From a virus, in the IMG/VR virus record IMGVR_UViG_3300027333_000334, positions 1 to 21,499 of that record: 21,499 nucleotides of DNA. One strand, 5' to 3'. Position numbers and translations under genes: made by a program. Positions 1 to 6,942 of this stretch are shown piece by piece (positions within the stretch are counted from its first letter, which is position 1; each line of letters opens with the position of its first letter). Below the pieces are notes generated by a model, which saw only the letters and a list, made by a program, of their open reading frames with translations, made no database searches and was not told where the DNA came from.

Positions 1-226
1 GGATTGCGCCGATGACGGCCATCGGGCTTGGCTCGGCGCGAGGGGTTGGTGGTGGGGTGCGATTTGGGGCGGTCATGTAGGTTCATACCGCCGCAGGGGG
101 TTTTTTTCTCAGGGCAGTGCCCGTTCTGGCCATCAAAAAGCCGATTTGCGCCATGTAAACGACACCCAGTCCTCAAGTCCAGTCAGAACACATCACAAAT
201 TTATTTCCGAGCAACAGTAATAATGC
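1..226. other. Left-edge region without a confident gene
   Basis: No gene here can be supported. On the minus strand an ATG at 76 opens a frame that runs off the left edge. It would read MTAPNRTPPPTPRAEP and onward with mostly G or C third positions, so it could be the N-terminus of a leftward gene, but no clear ribosome binding site precedes it. A run of seven T follows a G run near 100-115 with no hairpin before it, so it is not called a terminator. The stretch from about 190 to 250 is AT-rich and leads into the promoter of the P63C gene. Confidence 0.3.
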
Positions 227-254
227 TGGTTGTTTACTAGCAATGTGATATGAT
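227..254 (+). promoter_or_regulatory. Candidate extended -10 promoter for the P63C gene
   Basis: TGGTTG at 227-232 and TATGAT at 249-254 are separated by 16 bases, and TG at 246-247 gives an extended -10 (TGnTATGAT). The predicted start of transcription lies near 261, which leaves a 5' leader of about 20 bases containing the AAGGAG at 272-277. The -35 match is weak, so the call rests mainly on the extended -10 and the AT-rich surroundings. Confidence 0.45.
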
Positions 255-282
255 GCTGCTCATCAACCACCAAGGAGTAATG

Positions 283-1278
283 ATGCAAGAAGAAAACACC
301 ACCGGACGCGCGCTCGGCGGCTTGGCCAGGATGGCCAGCATGACGCCAGAGCAGCGCAAGGAAAACGCCCGTGCAGCTGCCCAAGCAAAGGCTGCATTGA
401 AGAAGTTGCCCAAGGCAACTCACTCTGGTCAATTGGCTACAAACCTGATCGACTTACCGTGTTTTGTACTTGACGACGGACGTCGGGTCATCTCTGGTAG
501 GGGCCTGACTGCAGCCATCGGAATGAAAGGGCGCGGAGCTGGGGTTTCTCGGGTTGCTGAGCACAAGCTCATTAAGGCCTATGGTGATCCAGCCCTAATA
601 GCCGCCATAGACAACCCGATTCAATTCGTTGGCAAGTCACCGAAAGGTGACAACGTGCCAAGTGATGGTTACGAGGCGCATGTTTTGCAAGAAGTTTGCG
701 AAGCGATCCTCACAGCGCGTGACAACAATTTGCTCTTGACGGAGCAAGACCAGCGATATGCAGTGCAGGCAGATATTTTGATGCGGGCATTCGCGCGCGT
801 TGGCATCGTCGCGCTGATTGATGAGGCTACTGGGTATCAGAAGGATCGAGACAAGCAGGCACTAGCCAAGATTCTTGAAGCCTTCGTCGCCAAAGAGCTC
901 CAGCCATGGTTGAAGACGTTCCCGGATGAGTATTACAGCGAACTTTTCCGCATCTACAAAATTCCATATCCACCGGTGGGTAATCCATCGTGGAGACCTA
1001 GTTTTCTCGGACATGTGACCAATAACGTTGTTTACGATCGACTTGCACCAGGTTTGTTGCCAGAACTAAAGCGTCTGGCAAGCAAAGAGGAGCGTAAAGC
1101 ACGGCTTCACCAACATCTAAGTCAGGAGGTGGGGCACCCTAAATTACAAAGTCACATGGGTTCCATCGTCACTCTACTGAAACTGTCGCAAAGTCCAGAG
1201 CAGTTCCGTGACTTGGTAGACCGTTTACACCCACGTTTTGGTACCACTGGCCAACTCGACTTCGATGGCCAGGCGTAG
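283..1278 (+). CDS. P63C domain-containing phage protein
   Basis: 331 residues if it starts at ATG 283, five bases after AAGGAG (272-277). ATGs at 280 and 250 are in frame but sit too close to or before that site. The N-terminus carries a lysine/alanine-rich segment (GGLARMASMTPEQRKENAR) common in phage and plasmid accessory proteins. The C-terminal half matches the P63C family by eye: WLKTFPDEYYSELFR, then RPSFLGHVTNNVVYDRLAPG, a basic KEERKARLHQHL stretch and VGHPKLQSHMGSIVTLLKLS. P63C proteins occur in phages and prophages and their biochemical role is unknown. The gene has its own promoter and precedes another AT-rich gene, so it looks like cargo rather than part of the replication operon. 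Family assignment is good; function is not inferable. Confidence 0.8.
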   Translation: MQEENTTGRALGGLARMASMTPEQRKENARAAAQAKAALKKLPKATHSGQLATNLIDLPCFVLDDGRRVISGRGLTAAIGMKGRGAGVSRVAEHKLIKAYGDPALIAAIDNPIQFVGKSPKGDNVPSDGYEAHVLQEVCEAILTARDNNLLLTEQDQRYAVQADILMRAFARVGIVALIDEATGYQKDRDKQALAKILEAFVAKELQPWLKTFPDEYYSELFRIYKIPYPPVGNPSWRPSFLGHVTNNVVYDRLAPGLLPELKRLASKEERKARLHQHLSQEVGHPKLQSHMGSIVTLLKLSQSPEQFRDLVDRLHPRFGTTGQLDFDGQA

Positions 1279-1331
1279 TACGTAGCCATCTGAAAGACTC
1301 ACGCAAAAAATAAAAGATAAAGAGGTTTTAA

Positions 1332-2276
1332 ATGAGCTATTGGAATCAATTTGACAATTTCGATCCGTTGACCGGGCAGGTTTCGTACTGGCCATTTCCT
1401 CAAAATTCAGGAATTGTCTGGCGAGCTCGTAACTTATTGCGAAAACGGACAAGCGAACAAATCAGACATCTGGCCAGCTTTTCTGCTCAGATAGTGGATG
1501 AGTACTTTAGCCAAGCTAAAGAGGATGAAATTGAGAAGCTTAAAAGTGAAGGTGAATGGAGCTATTTTGATAGCGATGAGGATGGAAATCATCTTCAAAT
1601 TAATGAGGAACGATTAAATGAACGCGATTTTCCAACCGCCGAAAACACGACCGAAATTGATGCGCTTACAGAGTGTATTGATGGATGGAGTGATGTATTT
1701 GGCGATGGCTCCGAGAATCCAGAAGCTTTTGAATACTTTGCAACTATGGCGCTGTGGAAAGTCGCAGATGCCATCGATAGGGTGACTTACAGCTATGACT
1801 ACAAGTCAAAAACCTACACAAAAAAGGATAGGAAAAAACTTGAGTCGTATGACTACACAAGAGCTGCAGCCAGCGCAATTGAGGCGATGGAAGCTATCTG
1901 TCGAGCTGAAAGTTTGAGAGATATTGAGCGTCGTGAGAAGCGATTTACTGAGCAGATTCAGGCAGCTGAAAAACACACCAGCGCAAAGGTTCTTAAAGCG
2001 AATGAAGCTAAGTGGAAGTCCCTGCAAGAGCAGGAGGCCAAGCAGAAAACCGACCATGCCAAAAAAATGGCCGAGCTGAGTAAGGCTAATAGAAATAAGT
2101 CGATGGCCGCAACATTGGCACATTGGGATCAAGACACGTCATTGCAAAAGCTCAGTATTGCTAAGGCGGGCATCAAGCTTTCAGCATGGTTGGCAACGCA
2201 AGACCTTTACTTCTTCGAACCTCGAACTGTGTCGCAGTGGATTTCTGCCCATAAAAAGGTTAAAGCGGCAGCCTGA
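1332..2276 (+). CDS. Hypothetical coiled-coil protein, possible cargo
   Basis: 314 residues, not recognised. The start at ATG 1332 follows AAAGAGG by about six bases. The N-terminal half is acidic and aromatic (EGEWSYFDSDEDGNHL near residue 80). The middle is a charged region followed by a long heptad-like helix of Lys, Glu, Gln and Ala at about residues 195-250 (AEKHTSAKVLKANEAKWKSL onward), predicted to be a coiled coil. The last 40 residues (KLSAWLATQDLYFFEPRTVSQWI) look like a helix-turn-helix with a Trp-Ile ending, which could bind DNA. Base composition is much more AT-rich than neighbouring phage genes; for example 1561-1620 has only 20 G/C in 60. The gene follows P63C by 53 bases in the same direction and is probably co-transcribed. 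The AT bias suggests recent acquisition. Confidence 0.7.
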   Translation: MSYWNQFDNFDPLTGQVSYWPFPQNSGIVWRARNLLRKRTSEQIRHLASFSAQIVDEYFSQAKEDEIEKLKSEGEWSYFDSDEDGNHLQINEERLNERDFPTAENTTEIDALTECIDGWSDVFGDGSENPEAFEYFATMALWKVADAIDRVTYSYDYKSKTYTKKDRKKLESYDYTRAAASAIEAMEAICRAESLRDIERREKRFTEQIQAAEKHTSAKVLKANEAKWKSLQEQEAKQKTDHAKKMAELSKANRNKSMAATLAHWDQDTSLQKLSIAKAGIKLSAWLATQDLYFFEPRTVSQWISAHKKVKAAA

Positions 2277-2282
2277 AATTCA

Positions 2283-2352
2283 TACAGTCAGCGAAGCTGA
2301 ACGTACATCCAGCCAAGGGTAACGACCGTACAGTCAGCGCGGCTAAACGGAC
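2283..2352 (+). repeat. Two imperfect 24-bp direct repeats, 46 bp apart
   Basis: The segments 2283-2306 and 2329-2352 both begin TACAGTCAGCG and end with an AACG(T/G)AC block; 20 of 24 positions agree. The start-to-start distance is 46 bases. They lie in the intergenic region ahead of the sigma-like gene. Paired sites like this can be binding sites for a phage regulator. The spacing is not close to a whole number of 10.5-bp turns, so helical phasing does not add support. Confidence 0.6.
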
Positions 2353-2362
2353 GTGAACCGAA

Positions 2363-2380
2363 GCATGCCGCACGGCATGC
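2363..2380. promoter_or_regulatory. Palindrome, candidate operator
   Basis: GCATGCCG-CA-CGGCATGC is a perfect inverted repeat with 8-base arms and a two-base centre. The centre is too short for a normal RNA hairpin loop, so a dimeric DNA-binding protein site is the more likely reading. It sits 11 bases after the second direct repeat and 74 bases before the sigma-like gene. Confidence 0.45.
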
Positions 2381-2424
2381 CAAGCAAGCGTATTTCTTTG
2401 GTTACCCATCATCTCCATGATCGC

Positions 2425-2443
2425 CCTGTTCATTCAAAACAGG
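2425..2443 (+). promoter_or_regulatory. Hairpin overlapping the ribosome binding site of the sigma-like gene
   Basis: CCTGTT (2425-2430) can pair with AACAGG (2438-2443) across a seven-base loop. The 3' arm includes the AGG of the ribosome binding site AGGAG (2441-2445) of the gene starting at 2454. The stem is only six pairs, so it could modulate translation but may be chance. Confidence 0.3.
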
Positions 2444-2453
2444 AGTCGTCATC

Positions 2454-3134
2454 ATGGGAAATCAGAGTTGTACAGCACGGACATCTACCCCGTGCGCAGG
2501 TCGCAAAAATGTGCCCGCCAATACCCCCAGTGGGTATTTATTTGGCCAGAGCGCAAACGATCCGTATTTTGAAGCTGCCGTTAATGCAGCCAGGGTCCGG
2601 ACGCATCAACTGGCCGCTCGCCACGGCTTATCGCCAGCCGAGCGAGAGGACTTTCAGCAGGAGCTGATGCTCGACCTGCTGGAGCACAGACACCAGTTTG
2701 ATCCGGCCAAGGGTAGCCCGGGCACATTCACGGGCATGGTGTCAAAACACCGTGCCGTTGAATTGCTCGACGGGATGATCAAACAGCGCATGCTTTATAC
2801 GGATTTTGACGCCGCATCCAAGACGATGGGGGCCGCCAATGACTCCGAGATGGGCACGTCCAAAACCAAATCAGCAGACGACTGCATCGACGCGATCAAC
2901 TTTAAACGCGACCCCGATCACGAATTCTTCACTGACGGCATGGCTATGCATGACCTGCAAGCGGCCATTGCCTTCATGAATGGCGAGCAGTCCGCATTGC
3001 TTGACCTGCTCACTGATCACTCGGATATCGCCAGCGCATGCGTGGCATCCGGCTTATCCACCGCATCTTTCTACCGCCGCGTCCACGAGCTACGCATGCA
3101 CCTGCGCATGTTTGGTCTGCGCGAAGTGGCCTGA
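2454..3134 (+). CDS. Sigma-70-like RNA polymerase sigma factor of phage type
   Basis: 226 residues, starting eight bases after AGGAG. Residues about 58-105 (LSPAEREDFQQELMLDLLEH, then FDPAKGSPGTFTGMVSKHR and AVELLD) have the pattern of sigma region 2: an acidic helix, an F-P-K-G-TF turn and a basic helix. Residues about 190-220 (SDIASACVASGLSTASFYRR) look like the helix-turn-helix of region 4. The linker at about 115-175 is acidic and poorly conserved. Small sigma-like proteins of this form occur in proteobacterial prophages at the head of the early region; whether they direct RNA polymerase or only bind DNA is mostly untested. It is preceded by repeats and a palindrome that could be control sites, and followed 32 bases later by an unknown gene. 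Confidence 0.65.
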   Translation: MGNQSCTARTSTPCAGRKNVPANTPSGYLFGQSANDPYFEAAVNAARVRTHQLAARHGLSPAEREDFQQELMLDLLEHRHQFDPAKGSPGTFTGMVSKHRAVELLDGMIKQRMLYTDFDAASKTMGAANDSEMGTSKTKSADDCIDAINFKRDPDHEFFTDGMAMHDLQAAIAFMNGEQSALLDLLTDHSDIASACVASGLSTASFYRRVHELRMHLRMFGLREVA

Positions 3135-3166
3135 GAAAAATAACGCGTCCAGCGGTAATAACACCT

Positions 3167-3670
3167 ATGCCAGCCAAAAAGTCCCCAAGCAAACCGAGCC
3201 GCAATACCTGCGCCACGGCCAATTCACACCTTTCGGAGCCCAAATTGTTAGCGCCACAAAAACTTGTCGAAATATCGCGCAGCCATCTTGGCCTCGTCGC
3301 ACCAGAGCCGCTCGGGGGTGCACGCCCTTTCTATTCACCAGGCGTCGCTGTCACAGAAGCCATTTTGTGTGACTGGGTCGCCAGTGCACAAATCGGCCAC
3401 TGCATCCAGTACCACGAGGGCCTGCTGCTGCGTGATCGTTCAGAGATCAGCAGCGACTTGACCACCAAGGACCGCGCCCGTATTCACTCCGTCGCCCGTC
3501 GCGCGTGGATCGCCTGCGAGCTTGGCCTGGTGCATCTCTTTAGCCAAAAGGTGGGGGAGGACCACTACCGCTACCTGGCCATGCGCTCCAGTTCCCCGCT
3601 CAAGCCGCCCGAAATCCGTACCCAGCTGCGCATTGCGCAGATGGCTCCCAGCAACCGCAAGCCCCACTGA
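3167..3670 (+). CDS. Hypothetical phage protein
   Basis: 167 residues. ATG 3167 is chosen because the frame upstream overlaps the preceding gene and is rich in Arg and Pro without a coding look; the ribosome binding site (AGCGGT, 3151-3156) is weak. The N-terminal 35 residues are basic and low in complexity. The core (SPGVAVTEAILCDWVASAQI, YHEGLLLRDRSEISSD, ARIHSVARRAWIACELGLVH) looks globular and helical, and the C-terminus HLFSQKVGEDHYRYLAMRSS ends in a likely beta strand. I recognise no family. It precedes the replication operon by 14 bases and is probably an early gene. Confidence 0.6.
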   Translation: MPAKKSPSKPSRNTCATANSHLSEPKLLAPQKLVEISRSHLGLVAPEPLGGARPFYSPGVAVTEAILCDWVASAQIGHCIQYHEGLLLRDRSEISSDLTTKDRARIHSVARRAWIACELGLVHLFSQKVGEDHYRYLAMRSSSPLKPPEIRTQLRIAQMAPSNRKPH

Positions 3671-3684
3671 AAGAAAGAGAACCC

Positions 3685-4209
3685 ATGACTGCCGAACCCG
3701 ACGTGCTGGATGAAATAGGCCAGCTTTACATGAACGAGCTCGACAAGCTCCCGCTGCAAGACCTTGACCGGATGATCAAACAGGTCACTGCTGCCAAAGA
3801 CACTGCCGCTTTGTACCTCAACGCATTGCAGTCCACCTTGCACAGTCGCTTGGGTGGTCATGCCCAACAGCTTCGCCAAGAGGCTGGCAAGTCCACCGGC
3901 ACTGTGCGCTTTGAGGTCGATGGCTACATGGTCGTCGCCGATTTGCCTAAGCGCCCTGAATACAACCAGGTCAAGCTCAAAGAAGCCGTGGAAGCGCTGC
4001 GTAAATGGGGCGAGGACCCGGAGAATTATGTCGGCATCGAAATCAAAGTCGCCGAGTCCAAGTACACCGCCTGGCCACCCGGTATCCGCGATCTGTTCGA
4101 ACCTGCACGCACGCTCAAAACGGGCAAGCCCAGCTACAAGCTCGAGCAGATCAAGACCGGAGAAATTCCCGACGCTGCCAACGACAGTCACTTTGGTGGG
4201 GGTGTGTGA
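3685..4209 (+). CDS. Hypothetical phage protein upstream of the Sak4-like ATPase
   Basis: 174 residues, starting at ATG 3685 after AAAGAGA. The N-terminal 70 residues form an amphipathic helical region (MIKQVTAAKDTAALYLNALQ), followed by a beta-rich segment (GTVRFEVDGYMVVADLPKRP) and a conserved-looking patch ending WPPGIRDLFEPARTLKTGKP. No family is recognised. Its stop overlaps the ATG of the ATPase by one base (TGATG), so the two are translationally coupled. Small acidic partners in this position accompany Sak4-type ATPases in several prophages, but a role in recombination is only an inference from position. Confidence 0.65.
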   Translation: MTAEPDVLDEIGQLYMNELDKLPLQDLDRMIKQVTAAKDTAALYLNALQSTLHSRLGGHAQQLRQEAGKSTGTVRFEVDGYMVVADLPKRPEYNQVKLKEAVEALRKWGEDPENYVGIEIKVAESKYTAWPPGIRDLFEPARTLKTGKPSYKLEQIKTGEIPDAANDSHFGGGV

Positions 4210-5003
4210 TGGCCATTTCACTTGCACAACTCACCCGCGCCAATACGCCCAAGCCACCCCGTATTCTGATTCACGGTGTTGCAGGCGTTGGTAAAACCAC
4301 CTTCGCCGCAGAAGCCAGCAAACCTGTGTTCGTGCAAACGGAAGACGGTCTGGGAACAATTCCGGCAGCTAGCTTTCCGCTTGCACGCACGTTTGAGGAA
4401 GTCCTTGAGTCACTGGCCTCGCTTTACACCGAAGACCATGACTTCAAAACCGTGGTCATTGACAGCGTTGACTGGCTCGAGCCCTTGGTTTGGGGCAAGG
4501 CCTGCCGCGACAACGGATGGGGATCCATCGAAGACGCCGGTTACGGCAAAGGGTACGTCGCCGCATTGACTCTGTGGCGTCAGTACATCGACGGCCTGAA
4601 CGCACTGCGTGACGACCGTGGCATGACCGTTGTGCAAATCGCGCACACCGACATCAAGCGTTTTGACTCGCCTGAGCACGACCCCTACGACCGGTACGTC
4701 ATCAAGTTGCACACCCGCGCAGCGGCGCTGATGCAAGAGCACTCCGACATCGTGCTCTTTGCCAACTACCGCATCTCCACCGTGAAGGCCGATGTCGGCT
4801 TCAACAAAAAAGTAAACCGCGCCATGGGCTCGGGCGAGCGGGTGATTCACACCGCCGAGCGCCCAGCCTTTTTGGCCAAGAACCGCTATGGCCTTCCCGA
4901 GACCCTGCCACTGGACTGGCAGTCCTTTGCCCAGGCCATGCCCGATGTGATCAAGCCCATGTTGATCGCCAACCCAGTCACCCCCACCAACCCAACCACC
5001 TGA
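4209..5003 (+). CDS. Phage ATP-binding protein, Sak4-like (RecA-fold) recombination ATPase
   Basis: 264 residues from the ATG at 4209 that overlaps the preceding stop. Walker A is GVAGVGKTT at residues 23-31 and Walker B is TVVIDSVDWL at 81-90. A polar VVQIAHTDIKRF strand near residue 145 and a late basic patch (HTAERPAFLAKNRYGLPETL) complete the AAA_24/RecA-like core. Proteins of this size and order, next to DUF669, are the Sak4 type, which bind single-stranded DNA and help strand annealing or exchange in phage recombination. The DUF669 gene follows 22 bases later. The assignment to the ATPase family is firm; Sak4 activity is inferred from family and neighbour. Confidence 0.82.
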   Translation: MAISLAQLTRANTPKPPRILIHGVAGVGKTTFAAEASKPVFVQTEDGLGTIPAASFPLARTFEEVLESLASLYTEDHDFKTVVIDSVDWLEPLVWGKACRDNGWGSIEDAGYGKGYVAALTLWRQYIDGLNALRDDRGMTVVQIAHTDIKRFDSPEHDPYDRYVIKLHTRAAALMQEHSDIVLFANYRISTVKADVGFNKKVNRAMGSGERVIHTAERPAFLAKNRYGLPETLPLDWQSFAQAMPDVIKPMLIANPVTPTNPTT

Positions 5004-5025
5004 AATTGAAATAGGAGAAAACACC

Positions 5026-5538
5026 ATGGCTTCATTCGGACAAACTTTCGACGCATCCTCAGTTGAACCCAGCAGCGGCTACGAAGTCCTGCCACCCGGT
5101 AAATACCTCGCCCAAATTGTTGCAAGCGAAATGCGTGCAACCAAAGACGGCATGGGCCAGTACCTCTACCTTGAGGTGGATGTCATTGAGGGGCAGTACG
5201 CAGGCCGCAAGCTCTTTGATCGCCTGAACCTCATCAATGCCAATGCAGATGCTGTGCAAATCGCACAGCGCACGCTGTCATCTATCTGCCGTGCCGTTGG
5301 CAAGTTGCAGGTCAGCAATTCGGAGCAGTTGCACCTCATTCCATTGATTGCTGATGTGCGTGTGCGCCCCCCGAAGGGCATGTATGGCGAGAGCAACTCG
5401 GTCCGCTACCTGCCTCGCAGCGGTCAGGCTGCAAACGCCCCCACATTCGGCACTGGTCCAGCCAACCCGCCAGCGCGTCCTGCCGTTGCTACAGCAACGC
5501 CTGCTGCCAACGGACTGCCCTGGAAGCGCCAAGCCTGA
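5026..5538 (+). CDS. DUF669 domain protein, probable ssDNA-binding partner of Sak4
   Basis: 170 residues, starting eight bases after AGGAG (5013-5017). The N-terminus MASFGQTFDASSVEPSSGYE, followed by VLPPGKYLAQIVASEMRATK and a beta-rich core (YLYLEVDVIEGQYAGRKLFD), is typical of DUF669. The core is followed by a low-complexity Ala/Pro/Thr tail (from about residue 130) that ends GLPWKRQA. DUF669 proteins are widely found beside Sak4-type ATPases and are thought to act as phage single-stranded DNA-binding proteins, with the disordered tail as an interaction arm. Here the neighbour is exactly that ATPase. Direct DNA binding is not shown by the sequence. Confidence 0.82.
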   Translation: MASFGQTFDASSVEPSSGYEVLPPGKYLAQIVASEMRATKDGMGQYLYLEVDVIEGQYAGRKLFDRLNLINANADAVQIAQRTLSSICRAVGKLQVSNSEQLHLIPLIADVRVRPPKGMYGESNSVRYLPRSGQAANAPTFGTGPANPPARPAVATATPAANGLPWKRQA

Positions 5539-5549
5539 GGTCCCACTGC

Positions 5550-5951
5550 ATGCACGAACACTTCACATTGCATCAACACGCGCTTGAGCCGGTTCACCTG
5601 CCGGACTCTGCGCAGGGCTGTCGGGAGCGAATGGCTGCGCTGCAAGGCGAGATTGCTTCCATTCGTATTCAGATCGCAACGACTGACATTCGGCGGCAAA
5701 CAGAGAAGAAGACGCTTGATGCTGCCTGGTTCCATCGCGCCAAAACCGCGCTGCGTTTAAAGCAGCAGGAGCTGGCGCAGGTGACTGTGCATCTTGCAAC
5801 CTTTGATAAACGCGCTGCGCCCAATCACCGTGATGCCTTCAAAGACACCTTGATTGAAGTGGTGCGTGAAAACTGCAATGACCAGGAGTGGGCGGGCCTG
5901 GTGCAGCGTGCGCGTGACTTACACGCGAGCCAAGGAGGAAACCATGGCTGA
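5550..5951 (+). CDS. Small helical phage protein of unknown function
   Basis: 133 residues. Residues about 25-90 are a run of Ala, Gln, Arg and Glu (LQGEIASIRIQIATTDIRRQ, then AWFHRAKTALRLKQQELAQV) predicted as two long helices or a coiled coil. The C-terminus (FKDTLIEVVRENCNDQEWAG) is another helix. The family is not recognised. It starts 11 bases after the DUF669 stop and its end overlaps the nuclease start by eight bases; the nuclease ribosome binding site AAGGAGG lies inside its coding sequence. That packing argues for a co-transcribed and perhaps co-translated accessory subunit. Confidence 0.65.
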   Translation: MHEHFTLHQHALEPVHLPDSAQGCRERMAALQGEIASIRIQIATTDIRRQTEKKTLDAAWFHRAKTALRLKQQELAQVTVHLATFDKRAAPNHRDAFKDTLIEVVRENCNDQEWAGLVQRARDLHASQGGNHG

Positions 5952-6897
5952 ACTGCCCGCCATCACAAGCCTTACCCGCGAGGCCATCTTCTCTGGCTAC
6001 GAAGCAGATGCCAGTGATGGGTTTCGCAGCCACCTTGGCGCGTCCCTCATTGGCAAGGAATGCGAGCGTGCGCTTTGGTACGACTTTCGCTGGGTCACGC
6101 GCAGCAAGCACCCAGGCCGACTTCTGCGCTTGTTTGAAACCGGTCAACTGGAGGAGGCGCGCCTGGTGCTGAACCTGAGACGCACCGGTGCGACTGTGCT
6201 GGAAGTCGATCCCGAGACTGGACGTCAGTTTCGTGTTCAAGCCCATGGCGGCCATTTTGGTGGTTCGCTCGATGGCGTTGCCATCAATTTGCTTGAAGCA
6301 CCCAAAGTCTGGCACGTGCTGGAGTTCAAGACGCACTCCAACAAGAGCTTTGGCGATCTGGTGGCCAAGAAGGTACGTGAGTCCAAACCGCAGCACTTTG
6401 CCCAGATGCAAATCTACATGCACCTGATGGGCATTACCCGATCGATGTACTTGGCTGTGAACAAGGACACCGATGACCTGTATGTCGAACGCGTGGAGGC
6501 AGATGTCACTTATGCGGAACTTCTTATGGAAAAAGCCCGGCGAATCATCTTTGCCCAAACACCACTGCCACGCATCAGCGAAGAGCCAAGTTGGTATCAG
6601 TGCCGCATGTGTGACCACGCACCGGTTTGCCATGCAAGTGGCAACAGCGTGGTGGCACCTGCGATCAATTGCCGTACTTGCCTGCACTCAACACCCGTGG
6701 ATGGTGGTTGGCATTGCGACCGGCATCAAAAGCGCCTGACCGAAGTAGATCAGCGCAGCGGCTGTGAGCAGCACCTGTATTTGCCAACACTTGTTCCTGC
6801 TACGCAAGTCGATGCGGGTGACGACTGGGTTGACTACGAATTTACCAACGGTGTTCGCTGGCGCGATGCCGGTTTGAAAAAGCACGCCGCCAACTGA
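5944..6897 (+). CDS. PD-(D/E)XK nuclease with Cas4/AddB-like iron-sulfur cysteine pattern
   Basis: 317 residues from ATG 5944, six bases after AAGGAGG. The PD-(D/E)XK core is visible: D110 in GGSLDGVAI, E127 and K129 in HVLEFKT, and Q154/Y158 in QMQIYMH. Cys40 sits in an IGKECERALWYDF helix and three more lie at 220, 223 and 229 (YQCRMCDHAPVC). One early Cys plus a late C-x2-C-x5-C trio is the arrangement that binds a 4Fe-4S cluster in Cas4 and AddB nucleases. A further Cys/His set (C243, C246, C258, H259) could bind zinc. The role is probably end processing of phage DNA in the recombination module with Sak4 and DUF669. The iron-sulfur cluster is inferred from residue spacing only. Confidence 0.8.
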   Translation: MAELPAITSLTREAIFSGYEADASDGFRSHLGASLIGKECERALWYDFRWVTRSKHPGRLLRLFETGQLEEARLVLNLRRTGATVLEVDPETGRQFRVQAHGGHFGGSLDGVAINLLEAPKVWHVLEFKTHSNKSFGDLVAKKVRESKPQHFAQMQIYMHLMGITRSMYLAVNKDTDDLYVERVEADVTYAELLMEKARRIIFAQTPLPRISEEPSWYQCRMCDHAPVCHASGNSVVAPAINCRTCLHSTPVDGGWHCDRHQKRLTEVDQRSGCEQHLYLPTLVPATQVDAGDDWVDYEFTNGVRWRDAGLKKHAAN

Positions 6898-6942
6898 ATC
6901 CCCAACCGCAAACCTAAACGCAATTGAAAAAGGAGTCCCGTC

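Noticed and set aside
1-76. Partial leftward frame from ATG 76
   Set aside because: Only 25 codons, rich in Pro, with no ribosome binding site; mentioned as a possibility but not called as a gene.
3571-5027. Long reverse-strand open frames opposite the ATPase and its upstream neighbour
   Set aside because: Antisense to well-supported genes in GC-rich DNA, with no recognisable domain or ribosome binding site.
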